A DNA stretch of 45,410 bases from an uncultured Lachnospiraceae bacterium. GTDB taxonomy: Bacteria; Bacillota; Clostridia; Lachnospirales; Lachnospiraceae. A program made the translations under genes and the position numbers. Positions 25,680-34,288 of this stretch are shown in pieces. The notes beneath the pieces are model-generated. The model worked only from the letters and a program-made list of their open reading frames with translations. It did not search any database and was not told the DNA's origin. How positions within the stretch are numbered: the stretch's first letter is position 1; each line of letters opens with the position of its first letter. The stretch is from positions 1 through 45,410 of the forward strand of contig CANPZI010000022.1 of the NCBI GenBank assembly GCA_947588995.1. The letters run 5' to 3'.

Positions 25680-25698
25680 CCTTAATCACTGATCTTAC

Positions 25699-27342
25699 TT
25701 ACTGTGCGTTCAGGGAGTCAACGATCTGCTGAGACATATCAGCATAACCGCCGGACTCATACTCCGCATACGCCTCGTCGACAGTCATCTGACCGAGCGC
25801 AACCTTTGTGACAAGGCTCTGCTTCTCTGTCATCAGATCACCGTTGTACTGGTTCATCGCGTCCGTAGAAGGAACGACGAATGCACCTACGGAATGCGTG
25901 TTGAACAGCTCCTGTGCCGCCAGCGCCTCGGGCGCTACCGTCGTCTCACGAGGGTCGTCCGCCAGCTCCGTCAGCGCGAGCATCGGATCGATGTGCGCCT
26001 TGGTGTACTGAGAACCGGGCGTCTCCAGATTGTCAAGCATGTGGAACTCGCCCTCAGCGTAGGTCTTCGGGTCGTCCGTATCCGCATACAGCGTCTCAGC
26101 TGCCGTAGACCAGTGCGTACCCTCTACGCCGTAGGTCCACAGGAACTGTACGTCGCCGCCGTCCTGCATCGCCTCGATGAAGTATTTGAATACGCCCTCG
26201 GGATTCTCGCAGGTCGTGGTGATGCACCAAGCCGGAGATACGCGGTCGATGTAACCGCCGTTGCCGTCATGCTGTCCCTGCACACCTGCCGTGATCTCTG
26301 CGATCGGCTCCAAAGTTGCCATTGTTCCGTCCAGACCGTTGTTCTCGCAGTTGTTCTTGATGTTGCTTGCCCAGGTACCTGCCCAGTAGGTGAATACGCC
26401 AAGGCTGTCATCATAAAACTTGTTGCGGACATCACTCGTCGCATAGTTGTTGGACTCAGGATCAACAACGCCGTCGGCAACACCTTTTGCCAGTCTCTCC
26501 ATAGCCGCCTTCATGGAATCCTCAGCGAAGCCGTCAGCCCATGTGCCGTCCTCTTTCTGATAGAAACTCGGCCATGCATCCTGATAGAACTCCGGGAAGT
26601 AGTTGATGTAAGGTGCCTCAGCGTTCAGGAAACCGGATGCAGCCACTACATAGTCAACACCCTCGGCCTCTTTCAGCTTGAGCAGCATGTCATAGTACTC
26701 GTCGAAATTGGTGGGCAGCGTCGTGATGCCTGCGTCGTCAAGCCATTTCTGCTTCACGTAGGTCACGCAGCCGTTACCGTGCGTCGCCGGCATACCGTAG
26801 AGGTGGCCGTCGATGAACATGGACTCAACCACACCTGCGCCGTTGTTCGCCTCCTGGCGTGCCTTCAGTTCGGAATTGTTCCAGGCGTCAGCCATATCCC
26901 AGAGGACGCCCTCGGAACCGTAGCTGGACATCTGCGTAGAGGCAAGGATCAGTACGTCCGGCCAGTCTCCGGATGCGATCTGCTGACCAACTACGTCATA
27001 GTACGCGTCATGGTCAGGCTGGATCACGTTGATCTTGATGCCCGTCAGCTCCTCGAGCTTCGCGATGAACTGATCACGACCGTTCTCCTCCGTGAACACC
27101 GTACCGTCAACCATGATGGTGATCTCTTCCGGCTTCTCTACGTCAGCGGCAGCCTCTGTCTCTGTGTCAGCGGCAGGTGCCTCTGCCTCTGCCTCTGTCT
27201 CTGTGCCTGCGTCTGCAGCCGGTGCTTCCGTGCCTGCGTCAGCAGCGGGTTCTGTGGTAGAAGAGTCGCTCCCCCCCCCACAGCCTGCCAGTGTGACAAC
27301 CATCGTTGTCGCCAAAAGCAGGGAAACTACTTTCTTTTTCAT
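25699..27342 (-). CDS. Extracellular solute-binding lipoprotein of the pectin-oligomer ABC importer
   Basis: 547 aa. A lipoprotein signal with lipobox LAGC (mature Cys near residue 21) is followed by a Gly run and a 50-residue low-complexity Ala/Thr/Glu linker (e.g. EAEAEAPAADTETEAAAD). The binding domain starts near PEEITIMVDG and has the large size (over 450 residues) of the LipO/YtcQ class in CUT1 systems. It should capture oligogalacturonides at the outer face of the membrane and pass them to the two permeases. Nine consecutive G bases encode the three Gly residues after the lipid-anchor Cys (complement of 27271-27279). The start is at ATG 27342 behind AAAGGAGG. The promoter carries a LacI-type operator. 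Confidence 0.92.
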   Translation of the reverse strand: MKKKVVSLLLATTMVVTLAGCGGGSDSSTTEPAADAGTEAPAADAGTETEAEAEAPAADTETEAAADVEKPEEITIMVDGTVFTEENGRDQFIAKLEELTGIKINVIQPDHDAYYDVVGQQIASGDWPDVLILASTQMSSYGSEGVLWDMADAWNNSELKARQEANNGAGVVESMFIDGHLYGMPATHGNGCVTYVKQKWLDDAGITTLPTNFDEYYDMLLKLKEAEGVDYVVAASGFLNAEAPYINYFPEFYQDAWPSFYQKEDGTWADGFAEDSMKAAMERLAKGVADGVVDPESNNYATSDVRNKFYDDSLGVFTYWAGTWASNIKNNCENNGLDGTMATLEPIAEITAGVQGQHDGNGGYIDRVSPAWCITTTCENPEGVFKYFIEAMQDGGDVQFLWTYGVEGTHWSTAAETLYADTDDPKTYAEGEFHMLDNLETPGSQYTKAHIDPMLALTELADDPRETTVAPEALAAQELFNTHSVGAFVVPSTDAMNQYNGDLMTEKQSLVTKVALGQMTVDEAYAEYESGGYADMSQQIVDSLNAQ

Positions 27343-27399
27343 AGTAAACCTCCTTTAACTGTTGTGCTCTGTACATTTTTTCTTTCCCGTGAAAGAAGA

Positions 27400-27455
27400 T
27401 GTAAGCACTTTCATACTACTTGATCATCATATCACAATGCCTCTCGACTTGTAAA
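27400..27455 (-). promoter_or_regulatory. Transporter operon promoter with LacI-type operator
   Basis: Minus strand: -35 TTTACA (27450-27455), 18-nt spacer, -10 TATGAT (27426-27431). The imperfect palindrome TGTAAGCACTTTCA (27400-27413; one mismatch to the cre consensus) covers the region just after the transcription start. Confidence 0.7.
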
Positions 27456-27542
27456 GTGCATTCTATAAAATATGCTAAAATTTTTTAATATTTATGTTAA
27501 AAATATAACAGAATCGCCCAAAACTTTTCGCGCGCCGTCTGC

Positions 27543-27604
27543 TTGTAAGTGCTTACAAATTTATCGCCCTCCCGCTTGTATATCCGCGGGGAAATTGTTA
27601 CAAT
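27543..27604 (+). promoter_or_regulatory. Hydrolase promoter with upstream LacI-type palindrome
   Basis: -35 TTGTAT (27576-27581), 17-nt spacer, -10 TACAAT (27599-27604). The perfect 16-bp palindrome TTGTAAGTGCTTACAA at 27543-27558 lies 17 bp upstream of the -35. From there it could act on this promoter, or on the divergent transporter promoter through looping with the site at 27400. Confidence 0.65.
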
Positions 27605-27608
27605 GGAA

Positions 27609-27691
27609 GTGCCCGGCGTACGAACATGCCGCGGCCGGACCACTGTAGCACAGGAACCATGTGATACCCAGGGCAGGCCGTACGCGGGCAC
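27609..27691 (+). promoter_or_regulatory. Structured leader of the beta-lactamase-fold hydrolase gene
   Basis: GTGCCCG-G-CGTACG (27609-27622) can pair with CGTACGCGGGCAC (27679-27691): 13 bp with a single bulged G, at the very start of the predicted transcript. The leader also holds a near-repeat, CATGTGATACCCAGG around 27657-27671 and CACGTGATACACAGG about 47 nt later. No known riboswitch is recognised. Confidence 0.4.
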
Positions 27692-27747
27692 ATGCTGTAA
27701 GAGACACGTGATACACAGGACATGCAAGGCAGAAGGAGGCAGAGAAT

Positions 27748-29301
27748 ATGCTGACCATTGAGCGCGCCACACCCGAAGAGACAGGCATTCCGTTGGAGTG
27801 CATCATACAGATGATGGAGAGGCTGGAGCGGCGGCAGATCCCCATGCACAGCCTGCTGATCATGCACCGCGACAGACTGATCTGCGAGAGCTATTACGCG
27901 CCGTGCCGGGCCGACACCCTCCACCGCATGTTCTCGATCACCAAGAGTTTCACCGCCGTGGCGATCGGCCTGTTGGCTGACGAGGGCAGACTGTCCCTGG
28001 ACGACCGGATCATCGACTATTTTCCCGAGAAAGTGCCCGCCGACGTCCATCCCTACATCGCTGAGATGACGATCCGCGACATGCTCATGATGCGCACCTG
28101 CCACGAGAAGACCACCTACAAGCTGGACATGAAGCGCGACTGGGTGGAGAGCTTCTTCACCACGCCGCCGACGCACCCCGCGGGAACTCTCTTTCACTAT
28201 GACACTTCCTCCGCGCACACGCTGTGCGCCCTGGCGGAGAAGCTGAGCGGCATGGATATGCTCGACTATATCAAAGAGAAGCTTGCGCCCGTAGGCTTCT
28301 CCGAAGCATCCTATCTGTTGAAAGATCCTTTCGGCGTCTCCATCGGCGGCAGCGGCCTGGTCGCCACCTCGATGGATATCCTGCGGTTCGGCCTCTTCCT
28401 GTATCGCGAGGGGAACATCGACGGTAAGCAGCTTCTGTCCGCCTCCTACATCAGGGAGGCGACCTCCCTCCTCACCGCCACCGCCGTGACCGCGCCCCTG
28501 CCGAGCGAGGCCTGCGGCTACGGGATGCAGATCTGGCGCACGCAGCACAACGGCTATGTCTGCTACGGCATGGGCGGCCAGCTCATCATCGTGCTGCCCG
28601 ACTATGACCTGATCTGCGTGACGACCGCGGACACCCAGGACATAAACGGCGGCAACCAGCAGATCTACGACGCGCTGTACGAGGAAGTGCTGCCCTGTAT
28701 CGACAGGGCAAAACATCCCGGTGCCGCGCTGCCGGATGCCGCTTCCGCACCCGGATGTGGCGGTAAAGACGTTCTGCCCTATGCCTCGGCCCGCAGCGCA
28801 CAGGTTTCCGCAGCACAGCCGGAAGAAACGACAGCGCGGTACCGGCAGTTTCTCGCCTCCCGCACGCTCCATGTGCCGGCCGGCGCAAAGGACTGCCCGC
28901 TGGCAGCGCAGATCTCCGGAAAGCGCTATCGGATACAGGAGGGCGACTTCTCCTATCTGCGGATAGACATCCCGACGCTGCCCGGAAACACGGCAGGCGA
29001 AGAGGCGGAAACCGACGGCCGTATCACTTTCGGTTACCGAGGCCGGGAATATGCGCTCGACTTCGGCCTGGGTTACCCAAGGGCCGCCGTCCTGCCCCTC
29101 TATGACCTGCACTGCGCCGCCAGCGGCGTATGGCTTGCCGACGGCACGCTGTATGTGCGGGCCGATGTGATAGACTCCTGCGTGGGCAGCGTCCACTTCC
29201 AGTTCTCTTTTCAGGGCAGCCGCCTGACGCTGTTTATGCGCAAGCGCGAGGAGAGCCTGCTCGAGGAATTCACCGGCCATCTGACCGGGACCGTCATCTG
29301 A
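27748..29301 (+). CDS. Serine hydrolase of the beta-lactamase / class C fold with C-terminal extension
   Basis: 517 aa. Residues about 1-320 are a penicillin-binding-protein-like hydrolase: SxxK in FSITKSFTAVAIGLL, a Tyr motif in HYDTSSAHTL and a GMGGQ segment in place of the usual HTG/HxG. The Ala-rich stretch around 325-365 is a linker. The C-terminal 150 residues form a separate beta-rich region (YRIQEGDFSYLRIDI, LYVRADVIDSCVGSVHFQF) similar to the accessory domain of some EstB-like esterases. There is no signal peptide, so it acts in the cytoplasm. Given its place in a pectin island and a LacI-type palindrome at its promoter, an ester-cleaving role (acetyl, methyl or feruloyl) is plausible but unproven. 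Start ATG 27748 follows AAGGAGG. Confidence 0.82.
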   Translation: MLTIERATPEETGIPLECIIQMMERLERRQIPMHSLLIMHRDRLICESYYAPCRADTLHRMFSITKSFTAVAIGLLADEGRLSLDDRIIDYFPEKVPADVHPYIAEMTIRDMLMMRTCHEKTTYKLDMKRDWVESFFTTPPTHPAGTLFHYDTSSAHTLCALAEKLSGMDMLDYIKEKLAPVGFSEASYLLKDPFGVSIGGSGLVATSMDILRFGLFLYREGNIDGKQLLSASYIREATSLLTATAVTAPLPSEACGYGMQIWRTQHNGYVCYGMGGQLIIVLPDYDLICVTTADTQDINGGNQQIYDALYEEVLPCIDRAKHPGAALPDAASAPGCGGKDVLPYASARSAQVSAAQPEETTARYRQFLASRTLHVPAGAKDCPLAAQISGKRYRIQEGDFSYLRIDIPTLPGNTAGEEAETDGRITFGYRGREYALDFGLGYPRAAVLPLYDLHCAASGVWLADGTLYVRADVIDSCVGSVHFQFSFQGSRLTLFMRKREESLLEEFTGHLTGTVI

Positions 29302-29902
29302 GAGCTTTCCTGACCTGCTCCGGGGAGAATCCCCTGCGGCAAAGATAGCCGTACATCCGCTGTTTCTCTTTCTCGTCAGCCGTGTCCGGGCAATACTTTC
29401 TCTTCTCCATAAGCGCACGGATCAGTTCCGTCTCGTCCTGCGCCGCGCCCGTCTCCGCCAGCTGTGCGAAAGCCTCCCGTATCACATCTTTCGCGACGCC
29501 CCTGCGCAGCAGTTCCGCCTCCAGCTGCGCCCTGCTCTTTGTCCGCATCCGATATTCGATATAATTTCTCGCATACCGCCCGTCGTCCAGATAGCCGTAG
29601 GATTCCACATAGGCGATCGCCTCCGCGATACAGGAATCCGGATACTCTCCCCGCCGCAGTTTATCTTCCAGCTGTCTTCTCGTGTAATCTCTGGACTGCA
29701 GAAGATTCATGCAGCGCAGCTTCGCCCGCTTCGGCAGAATCTGCGTCATGATCTGCCGGTAAGTCTCCCCGGAGAGTTCCCCTCCCTCCTCGATATGCAG
29801 GCTTCGCAGCTCGCCCCGGTACAGGACAAATGCAAACTGCCCGTCTATATAGATACGGAACCTCGCTTTCGACGAGGTTCCGCTAATCTGTGTCACTAAC
29901 AT
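29294..29902 (-). CDS. recX: RecX regulatory protein
   Basis: 202 aa. RecX binds RecA filaments and limits their activity. The protein shows three tandem three-helix RecX repeats, for example LLQSRDYTRRQLEDKLRRGEY, YVESYGYLDDGRYARNYIEY and the C-terminal YGYLCRRGFSPEQVRKAL. The ATG at 29902 lies 23 nt after the recA stop; the ribosome site (GGAG) is weak, consistent with coupling to recA. Its 3' end overlaps the convergent hydrolase gene by 8 nt, so this is the junction between the housekeeping block and the pectin island. Confidence 0.9.
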   Translation of the reverse strand: MLVTQISGTSSKARFRIYIDGQFAFVLYRGELRSLHIEEGGELSGETYRQIMTQILPKRAKLRCMNLLQSRDYTRRQLEDKLRRGEYPDSCIAEAIAYVESYGYLDDGRYARNYIEYRMRTKSRAQLEAELLRRGVAKDVIREAFAQLAETGAAQDETELIRALMEKRKYCPDTADEKEKQRMYGYLCRRGFSPEQVRKALR

Positions 29903-29925
29903 TTCCGTTCTCCGTATTCGACAGT

Positions 29926-30996
29926 TTATTTGGAGGGCTGATCCGAAACCGCAGCATTCTCCGCAGCCGGAGCGGCCGTCTCCGCCCCGTCCGCCTGCGC
30001 GGCGTTCAGATTGAACAGTTCCCGCACTCTGCGCTCGATCTCCGCGCAGACTGCCGGATTGTCTTTCAGATACTGCTTCGCGTTCTCCCTGCCCTGGCCG
30101 ATCTTGTTGCCCTCGTAGGCGTACCACGCGCCGCTCTTGTTGACGATATTGTTGTCCGCGGCCAGATCCAGGATGTCGCCCTCGACGGAAATTCCCTCGC
30201 CGAACATGATATCAAACTCCGCCTCCTTAAACGGCGGCGCGATCTTGTTCTTGACGACCTTGACTCTCGTCCGGTTGCCGATCACCTCGCCGCCCTGCTT
30301 CAGGGACTCGATTCTCCTGACATCCAGACGCACGGAGGAATAGAATTTCAGCGCGCGGCCGCCGGTGGTCGTCTCGGGATTGCCGAACATAATGCCGACT
30401 TTCTCACGAAGCTGGTTGATAAATACCACGGTGCAGTTCGATTTGCTGATCACCGCGGTCAGTTTTCTGAGCGCCTGAGACATCAGGCGCGCCTGCAGTC
30501 CCACATGGCTGTCTCCCATGTCGCCGTCGATCTCCGCCTTGGGCACGAGCGCCGCCACGGAGTCCACCACGATAATATCCACCGCGCCGGAACGCACCAT
30601 CGTCTCCGTGATCTCCAGCGCCTGTTCGCCGCAGTCGGGCTGCGAGATGTAGAGATTGTCGGTGTCCACGCCGATATTCTTCGCATACACCGGATCGAGC
30701 GCGTGCTCCGCGTCGATAAAGCCCGCGATGCCGCCCCGCTTCTGCACCTCCGCGATCATGTGCAGGGTGACGGTGGTCTTACCGCTGGACTCCGGCCCGT
30801 AGATCTCCACGATTCTGCCTTTCGGGATGCCGCCCAGTCCGAGCGCCAGATCCAGGCTTAAGGACCCCGTCGGGATCGTCTCCACATTCAGCTGCGCGGC
30901 GGGATCGCCGAGTTTCATCACGGCGCCCTTGCCAAACTGTCTCTCTATCTGCCCCAGAGCAGCATCCAATGCCTTTAATTTTTCATCTCTTTCCAT
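29926..30996 (-). CDS. recA: RecA recombinase
   Basis: 356 aa. The central DNA-strand-exchange ATPase and SOS co-protease. Visible are the N-terminal [19 protein letters not shown], Walker [27 protein letters not shown] (Walker B), the [21 protein letters not shown]2 loop region and [11 protein letters not shown]. The C-terminal 25 residues are Ala/Glu/Asp-rich, as usual. The ribosome site AAGGAG precedes ATG 30996. The promoter carries two LexA boxes. recX follows. Confidence 0.99.
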   Translation of the reverse strand: MERDEKLKALDAALGQIERQFGKGAVMKLGDPAAQLNVETIPTGSLSLDLALGLGGIPKGRIVEIYGPESSGKTTVTLHMIAEVQKRGGIAGFIDAEHALDPVYAKNIGVDTDNLYISQPDCGEQALEITETMVRSGAVDIIVVDSVAALVPKAEIDGDMGDSHVGLQARLMSQALRKLTAVISKSNCTVVFINQLREKVGIMFGNPETTTGGRALKFYSSVRLDVRRIESLKQGGEVIGNRTRVKVVKNKIAPPFKEAEFDIMFGEGISVEGDILDLAADNNIVNKSGAWYAYEGNKIGQGRENAKQYLKDNPAVCAEIERRVRELFNLNAAQADGAETAAPAAENAAVSDQPSK

Positions 30997-31018
30997 AAAA
31001 TTGTTCTCCTTTTCTGAT

Positions 31019-31067
31019 AGAACATTTGTTCTGTTATCAGATTAAAACAAATGTTCGGATTTGTCAA
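31019..31067 (-). promoter_or_regulatory. recA promoter with two LexA (SOS) boxes
   Basis: Minus strand: -35 TTGACA (31062-31067), 17-nt spacer, -10 TAATCT (31039-31044). Box 1, AGAACATTTGTTCT at 31019-31032, is a perfect GAAC-N4-GTTC palindrome just after the start site. Box 2, CGAACATTTGTTTT on the minus strand (31044-31057), lies inside the spacer. This matches the Firmicutes LexA operator and implies DNA-damage induction. The remaining gap 31070-31223 holds no gene that I can see. Confidence 0.85.
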
Positions 31068-31223
31068 TGCTCTTTTTGCCATAGCCCTATCCTAACAGAC
31101 ACTATGTCCGATAAACGACACTTCAACCCTCCTTCCGTAATACATTTGAAATAAATGGAAATCGCGGCGAAATGCCTGATGTGCATAGCAGAATTCCATT
31201 TCTTCAGACAGGATAAGTGTAAC

Positions 31224-31265
31224 AAAAAAAGGGACATTGTGCAACAGCTTTCTTCACAACGTCCC
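31224..31265 (-). terminator. Terminator of the choloylglycine hydrolase gene
   Basis: On the minus strand GGGACGTTGTG pairs with CACAATGTCCC (one mismatch), followed by seven T. It lies 58 nt past the stop codon. Confidence 0.85.
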
Positions 31266-31322
31266 CATATTCTCCCTATAGCGGGTCCCGCCGGCGACCG
31301 CGCGGCGCCTGCCGGCCCGTCC

Positions 31323-32297
31323 TCAGTTCTGCAGCCTGATCTGTTCGCCTTTGATCAGAGGATATCTGACCAGACTCTCCCCGTCCAGATTCTCCCTGTG
31401 CATATCCACCGCCGTGATCTGGTGGTTGTCGTAGGTCGTATAGTAGTAGATCCCTCTGTCTGTGTTGCAGCAGGAGGTGTAGAGCGTGATCTCGTATTTG
31501 CCGTCGTCCAGCTCACAGCAGCCGCGCTGCTGATCCACCGAGCCCAGGATGTGGAAGAACTGGCTGACACTCTCGGCCTCCCCCTCCCCGGAGAGAGAAT
31601 TCATCTTCGTGAACGCGACTCTCACGAACCGGGACTGCGACGAGAGGTCGCCCGGCAGCCCGATCGCGCCCATGCCCCGGCTGTAGCGCTGCAATTCAAG
31701 CCCCGCGCCGAACGTGTTCCGCGGAGATTTCGGCGAGAGATACATATAATTGTTCAGCGCAAACAGCTGCTTGTCGAAAGGCGGATTGTTAGTCAGCACC
31801 CCGACCGGGTTGTCATAGATTTTAATCCCTTCCGCAACCGCCTCCACCGTGACGCACGACTCTCTGTCCGCGATGATCCAGTGGAGCTGCGAGAGCGGAA
31901 GCTCATCACTGAAAGGCACATTGAGCAGATTCATCCGCTCCACGAGGCGGCGCGCCTCCTGCACCGTGGCGCACTGTCCGAGGATCCAGGGGATAAACTC
32001 AAACTGCGCGATATTATCTTTGCCCTCTTTCCTGTCCCAGCACGCCGCATTGCCGACGAAGTTCAGGCCCGCCATGCCCAGCCCGCGCTCGTTGGCCGCG
32101 TCGTAGTACAGCGGATAGTCCTGCGCCACGTAGGCCATGCCGATGATCGCATGGTGTGTGGGCATGTCTCCCATCTGCCGGAAATGAAACGGATAATTGC
32201 GCGGTACGACGACCACCTCGTCGCCGTAGGAAAATTCGTAGTCGAGCGTCCGCCCGAAATAGAAGTCCTTTGTCTTATAAGTTGCCGCAGTACACAT
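31323..32297 (-). CDS. Choloylglycine hydrolase family protein, bile salt hydrolase-like
   Basis: 324 aa from ATG 32297, which leaves the catalytic nucleophile as Cys2 (MCTAATY), exposed after Met removal. Family residues are visible: Arg16 and Asp19 in YFGRTLDYEFSYG, the Asn in VGVLTNNPPF, and the Arg in SQSRFVRVAF. Length and the DLSSQSRFVR segment fit bile salt hydrolases of gut Clostridia better than penicillin V acylases; the two cannot be fully separated by eye. It would release glycine or taurine from conjugated bile acids in the cytoplasm. AGGAGA precedes the start. A possible promoter (TTTTCA, 17 nt, TAAAAT) overlaps the preceding terminator. Neighbours are recA and a chemoreceptor. 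Confidence 0.87.
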   Translation of the reverse strand: MCTAATYKTKDFYFGRTLDYEFSYGDEVVVVPRNYPFHFRQMGDMPTHHAIIGMAYVAQDYPLYYDAANERGLGMAGLNFVGNAACWDRKEGKDNIAQFEFIPWILGQCATVQEARRLVERMNLLNVPFSDELPLSQLHWIIADRESCVTVEAVAEGIKIYDNPVGVLTNNPPFDKQLFALNNYMYLSPKSPRNTFGAGLELQRYSRGMGAIGLPGDLSSQSRFVRVAFTKMNSLSGEGEAESVSQFFHILGSVDQQRGCCELDDGKYEITLYTSCCNTDRGIYYYTTYDNHQITAVDMHRENLDGESLVRYPLIKGEQIRLQN

Positions 32298-32337
32298 GTC
32301 ATTCTCTCCTTTTGATCCCATTTTCCCTGAAATTTTA

Positions 32338-32371
32338 CAAAAGACCCCTCGGCCTGAAAATCCGAGGGGTC
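32338..32371 (-). terminator. Terminator of the chemoreceptor gene
   Basis: GACCCCTCGG (32343-32352) pairs perfectly with CCGAGGGGTC (32362-32371), with T runs on both sides. It lies 65 nt after the receptor stop on the minus strand. Confidence 0.88.
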
Positions 32372-32435
32372 ATATTTTTCCTGCGTCCGCCGGAAGCAAA
32401 CGCCTCTTCCCGCCGCCTGTCTTCCCGCGCGTCCG

Positions 32436-34217
32436 TCAGATCTTGAACTTGTGGATACTGTTCATCAGCGCATTCATCTTATCCTGCAGCTCCTCCACAA
32501 TCGCGTTGGAGTCATCCACCACTCTGGACAGATCTGTCGACATCGCCGACGTCTCCTCCGCCACGGCGGCATTGTCCTGCGCCAGCTTGTTGAGCACGGT
32601 CAGAGACTCGATGACATTGCCTCTCTGCCGCTCCACTTCCGTCGTCAGCTCGTCGATCGACTGGACGGAAGCCACGCAGTTGCCCAGCTCCTTGTGCAGA
32701 TCCATGAAGATCTTCTGTGTCTCCGTGAGGGAATCAACCTGCTTCTCCATGGAAGCGTTGATCCCTTTCATACCCTCGACGGACTTGGTTGCATTCGTCT
32801 GCAGCTCGTCAACCACCTTGTTGATCTCCTCGACAGAGTGAGAGGACTGGTTCGCCAGCTTGGCGATCTCATCCGCCACGACCGCGAAGCCTCTGCCGGC
32901 CTCGCCGGCTCTCGCCGCCTCGATGCTCGCATTTAAGGCCAGCAGGCTGGTCTGATCCGCAATCTCGTTGATCAGGTTCGCCGCCATATGAATCTGCTGT
33001 ACGGACTCATGCGTATAATTGATCTGCTCCGCCACGCCGGAGATGCTCTGTCTCGTCGTATCATTGACATCGATCAGCTGTTTCAGCGTTCCCATGGACT
33101 GCTCGCTGATCTGGTTCATATCCCTCGCGTTCTGGTCGAGCGCCTCCACCTCGGACTCGGTTTGCCTGATCTTGTCGGCCATCACGCTCACATCGCCGTT
33201 CGCGGTGTCAGTAGAATCCGCCTGCTGGCTCACATTGTCCGCAATGGAGTTGACCGCCTCGCTCACCTGTCTGATGGACTCTCTCATATTGTTGAACGCG
33301 GACTCGAACTGGTGCAACACGCCGTTCACGCCCTCCGCCACGTCCGTGATGCCGTGCAGCAGCTCACGCATATTGCCCTGCGCGACTCTGAGGGCGTCGG
33401 AAGTCTGGCCGATCTCGTTTTTCTGTTTGACCTCCACGTCGGTCGTCAGATCGCCCTCCGAGATATGTCCCGCAAACTCCTGAATCTTCCGAAGCGGCGC
33501 CGTGATGATTCTGGCCACCACGAACGCGATCACCAGCGCGATCACGATCGCGACCACAAACATGATATCCACTCGCAGCAACATGGAATTGTACTGGCTG
33601 TCCAGGCTGGCGCGCGTATCTTCCTTGGCCAGCGTGATATCGTCGACATAGTTGCCCGTGGAGACGATCCAGCCCCAGGGCTCGAAGATCTGCGAATACG
33701 CGATCTTGGGCGCCACGGTCACGCCGTCCGACTTGGTAAAGTAGAATTCGTTGAAACCGCCTTTCTCCGGCGTCTGGCAGACCTTGACGATGGACTGCAC
33801 GATCATGACGCCGTTCGGGTCTTCCAGATCATAGCGGTTGTTGCCCTCGTTCTCCACGAGAATCGGGTGCATCACCAGTATGTAATCCGTGTCGTCGATC
33901 CAGAAGTAACCGCTCTGGTCGTCCCGGTAACGCATCGCACGGATGGTTTCCTTGGCATCATACTTGGCCTCTTCCTCAGTCTTCTCACCGGCCATATACT
34001 TGTCGTACTCCGCCTGCATGATCGCGATGGTACTCTGTACCTGAGACTTGATCTCCGTCTTGTATCCCTCGTCCATCGCCGTCTCATAGGTCGCGTACGA
34101 GGAGTCGGACATGGAGCGCAGCGAGATGACCGCGTTTCCGCCGATGATGCAGGCCGTCAGGATGACGATCACCGCACTCATAATCATGACGGAGGCTATC
34201 AGACTTTTCTTCTTCAT
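32436..34217 (-). CDS. Methyl-accepting chemotaxis protein with single Cache sensor
   Basis: 593 aa. A first membrane helix (about 7-29) is followed by an extracellular sensor of about 165 residues with the single-Cache signature ([20 protein letters not shown], then [13 protein letters not shown]). A second helix lies near 209-231, then HAMP ([20 protein letters not shown]), then the long coiled-coil signalling domain. The kinase-contact tip is textbook: [20 protein letters not shown] followed by [18 protein letters not shown]. It senses an extracellular small molecule (Cache domains often bind organic acids; the ligand is unknown here) and controls CheA. It has its own promoter and terminator, so it is a single-gene unit. 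No other chemotaxis or flagellar gene is in the window. Confidence 0.95.
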   Translation of the reverse strand: MKKKSLIASVMIMSAVIVILTACIIGGNAVISLRSMSDSSYATYETAMDEGYKTEIKSQVQSTIAIMQAEYDKYMAGEKTEEEAKYDAKETIRAMRYRDDQSGYFWIDDTDYILVMHPILVENEGNNRYDLEDPNGVMIVQSIVKVCQTPEKGGFNEFYFTKSDGVTVAPKIAYSQIFEPWGWIVSTGNYVDDITLAKEDTRASLDSQYNSMLLRVDIMFVVAIVIALVIAFVVARIITAPLRKIQEFAGHISEGDLTTDVEVKQKNEIGQTSDALRVAQGNMRELLHGITDVAEGVNGVLHQFESAFNNMRESIRQVSEAVNSIADNVSQQADSTDTANGDVSVMADKIRQTESEVEALDQNARDMNQISEQSMGTLKQLIDVNDTTRQSISGVAEQINYTHESVQQIHMAANLINEIADQTSLLALNASIEAARAGEAGRGFAVVADEIAKLANQSSHSVEEINKVVDELQTNATKSVEGMKGINASMEKQVDSLTETQKIFMDLHKELGNCVASVQSIDELTTEVERQRGNVIESLTVLNKLAQDNAAVAEETSAMSTDLSRVVDDSNAIVEELQDKMNALMNSIHKFKI

Positions 34218-34288
34218 TGCATGTATCCCCCTTGCCGTTCTGTTTTTTTCTTTCTCTTTTTGTATATCCTGTATACTTTGCCTCTATT

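Noticed and set aside
27598..29418. 606-codon minus-strand frame opposite the beta-lactamase-fold hydrolase
   Set aside because: It is antisense to a gene with clear motifs and a promoter, and its sequence (rich in His, Arg, Val, Gly) is typical of a high-GC shadow frame.
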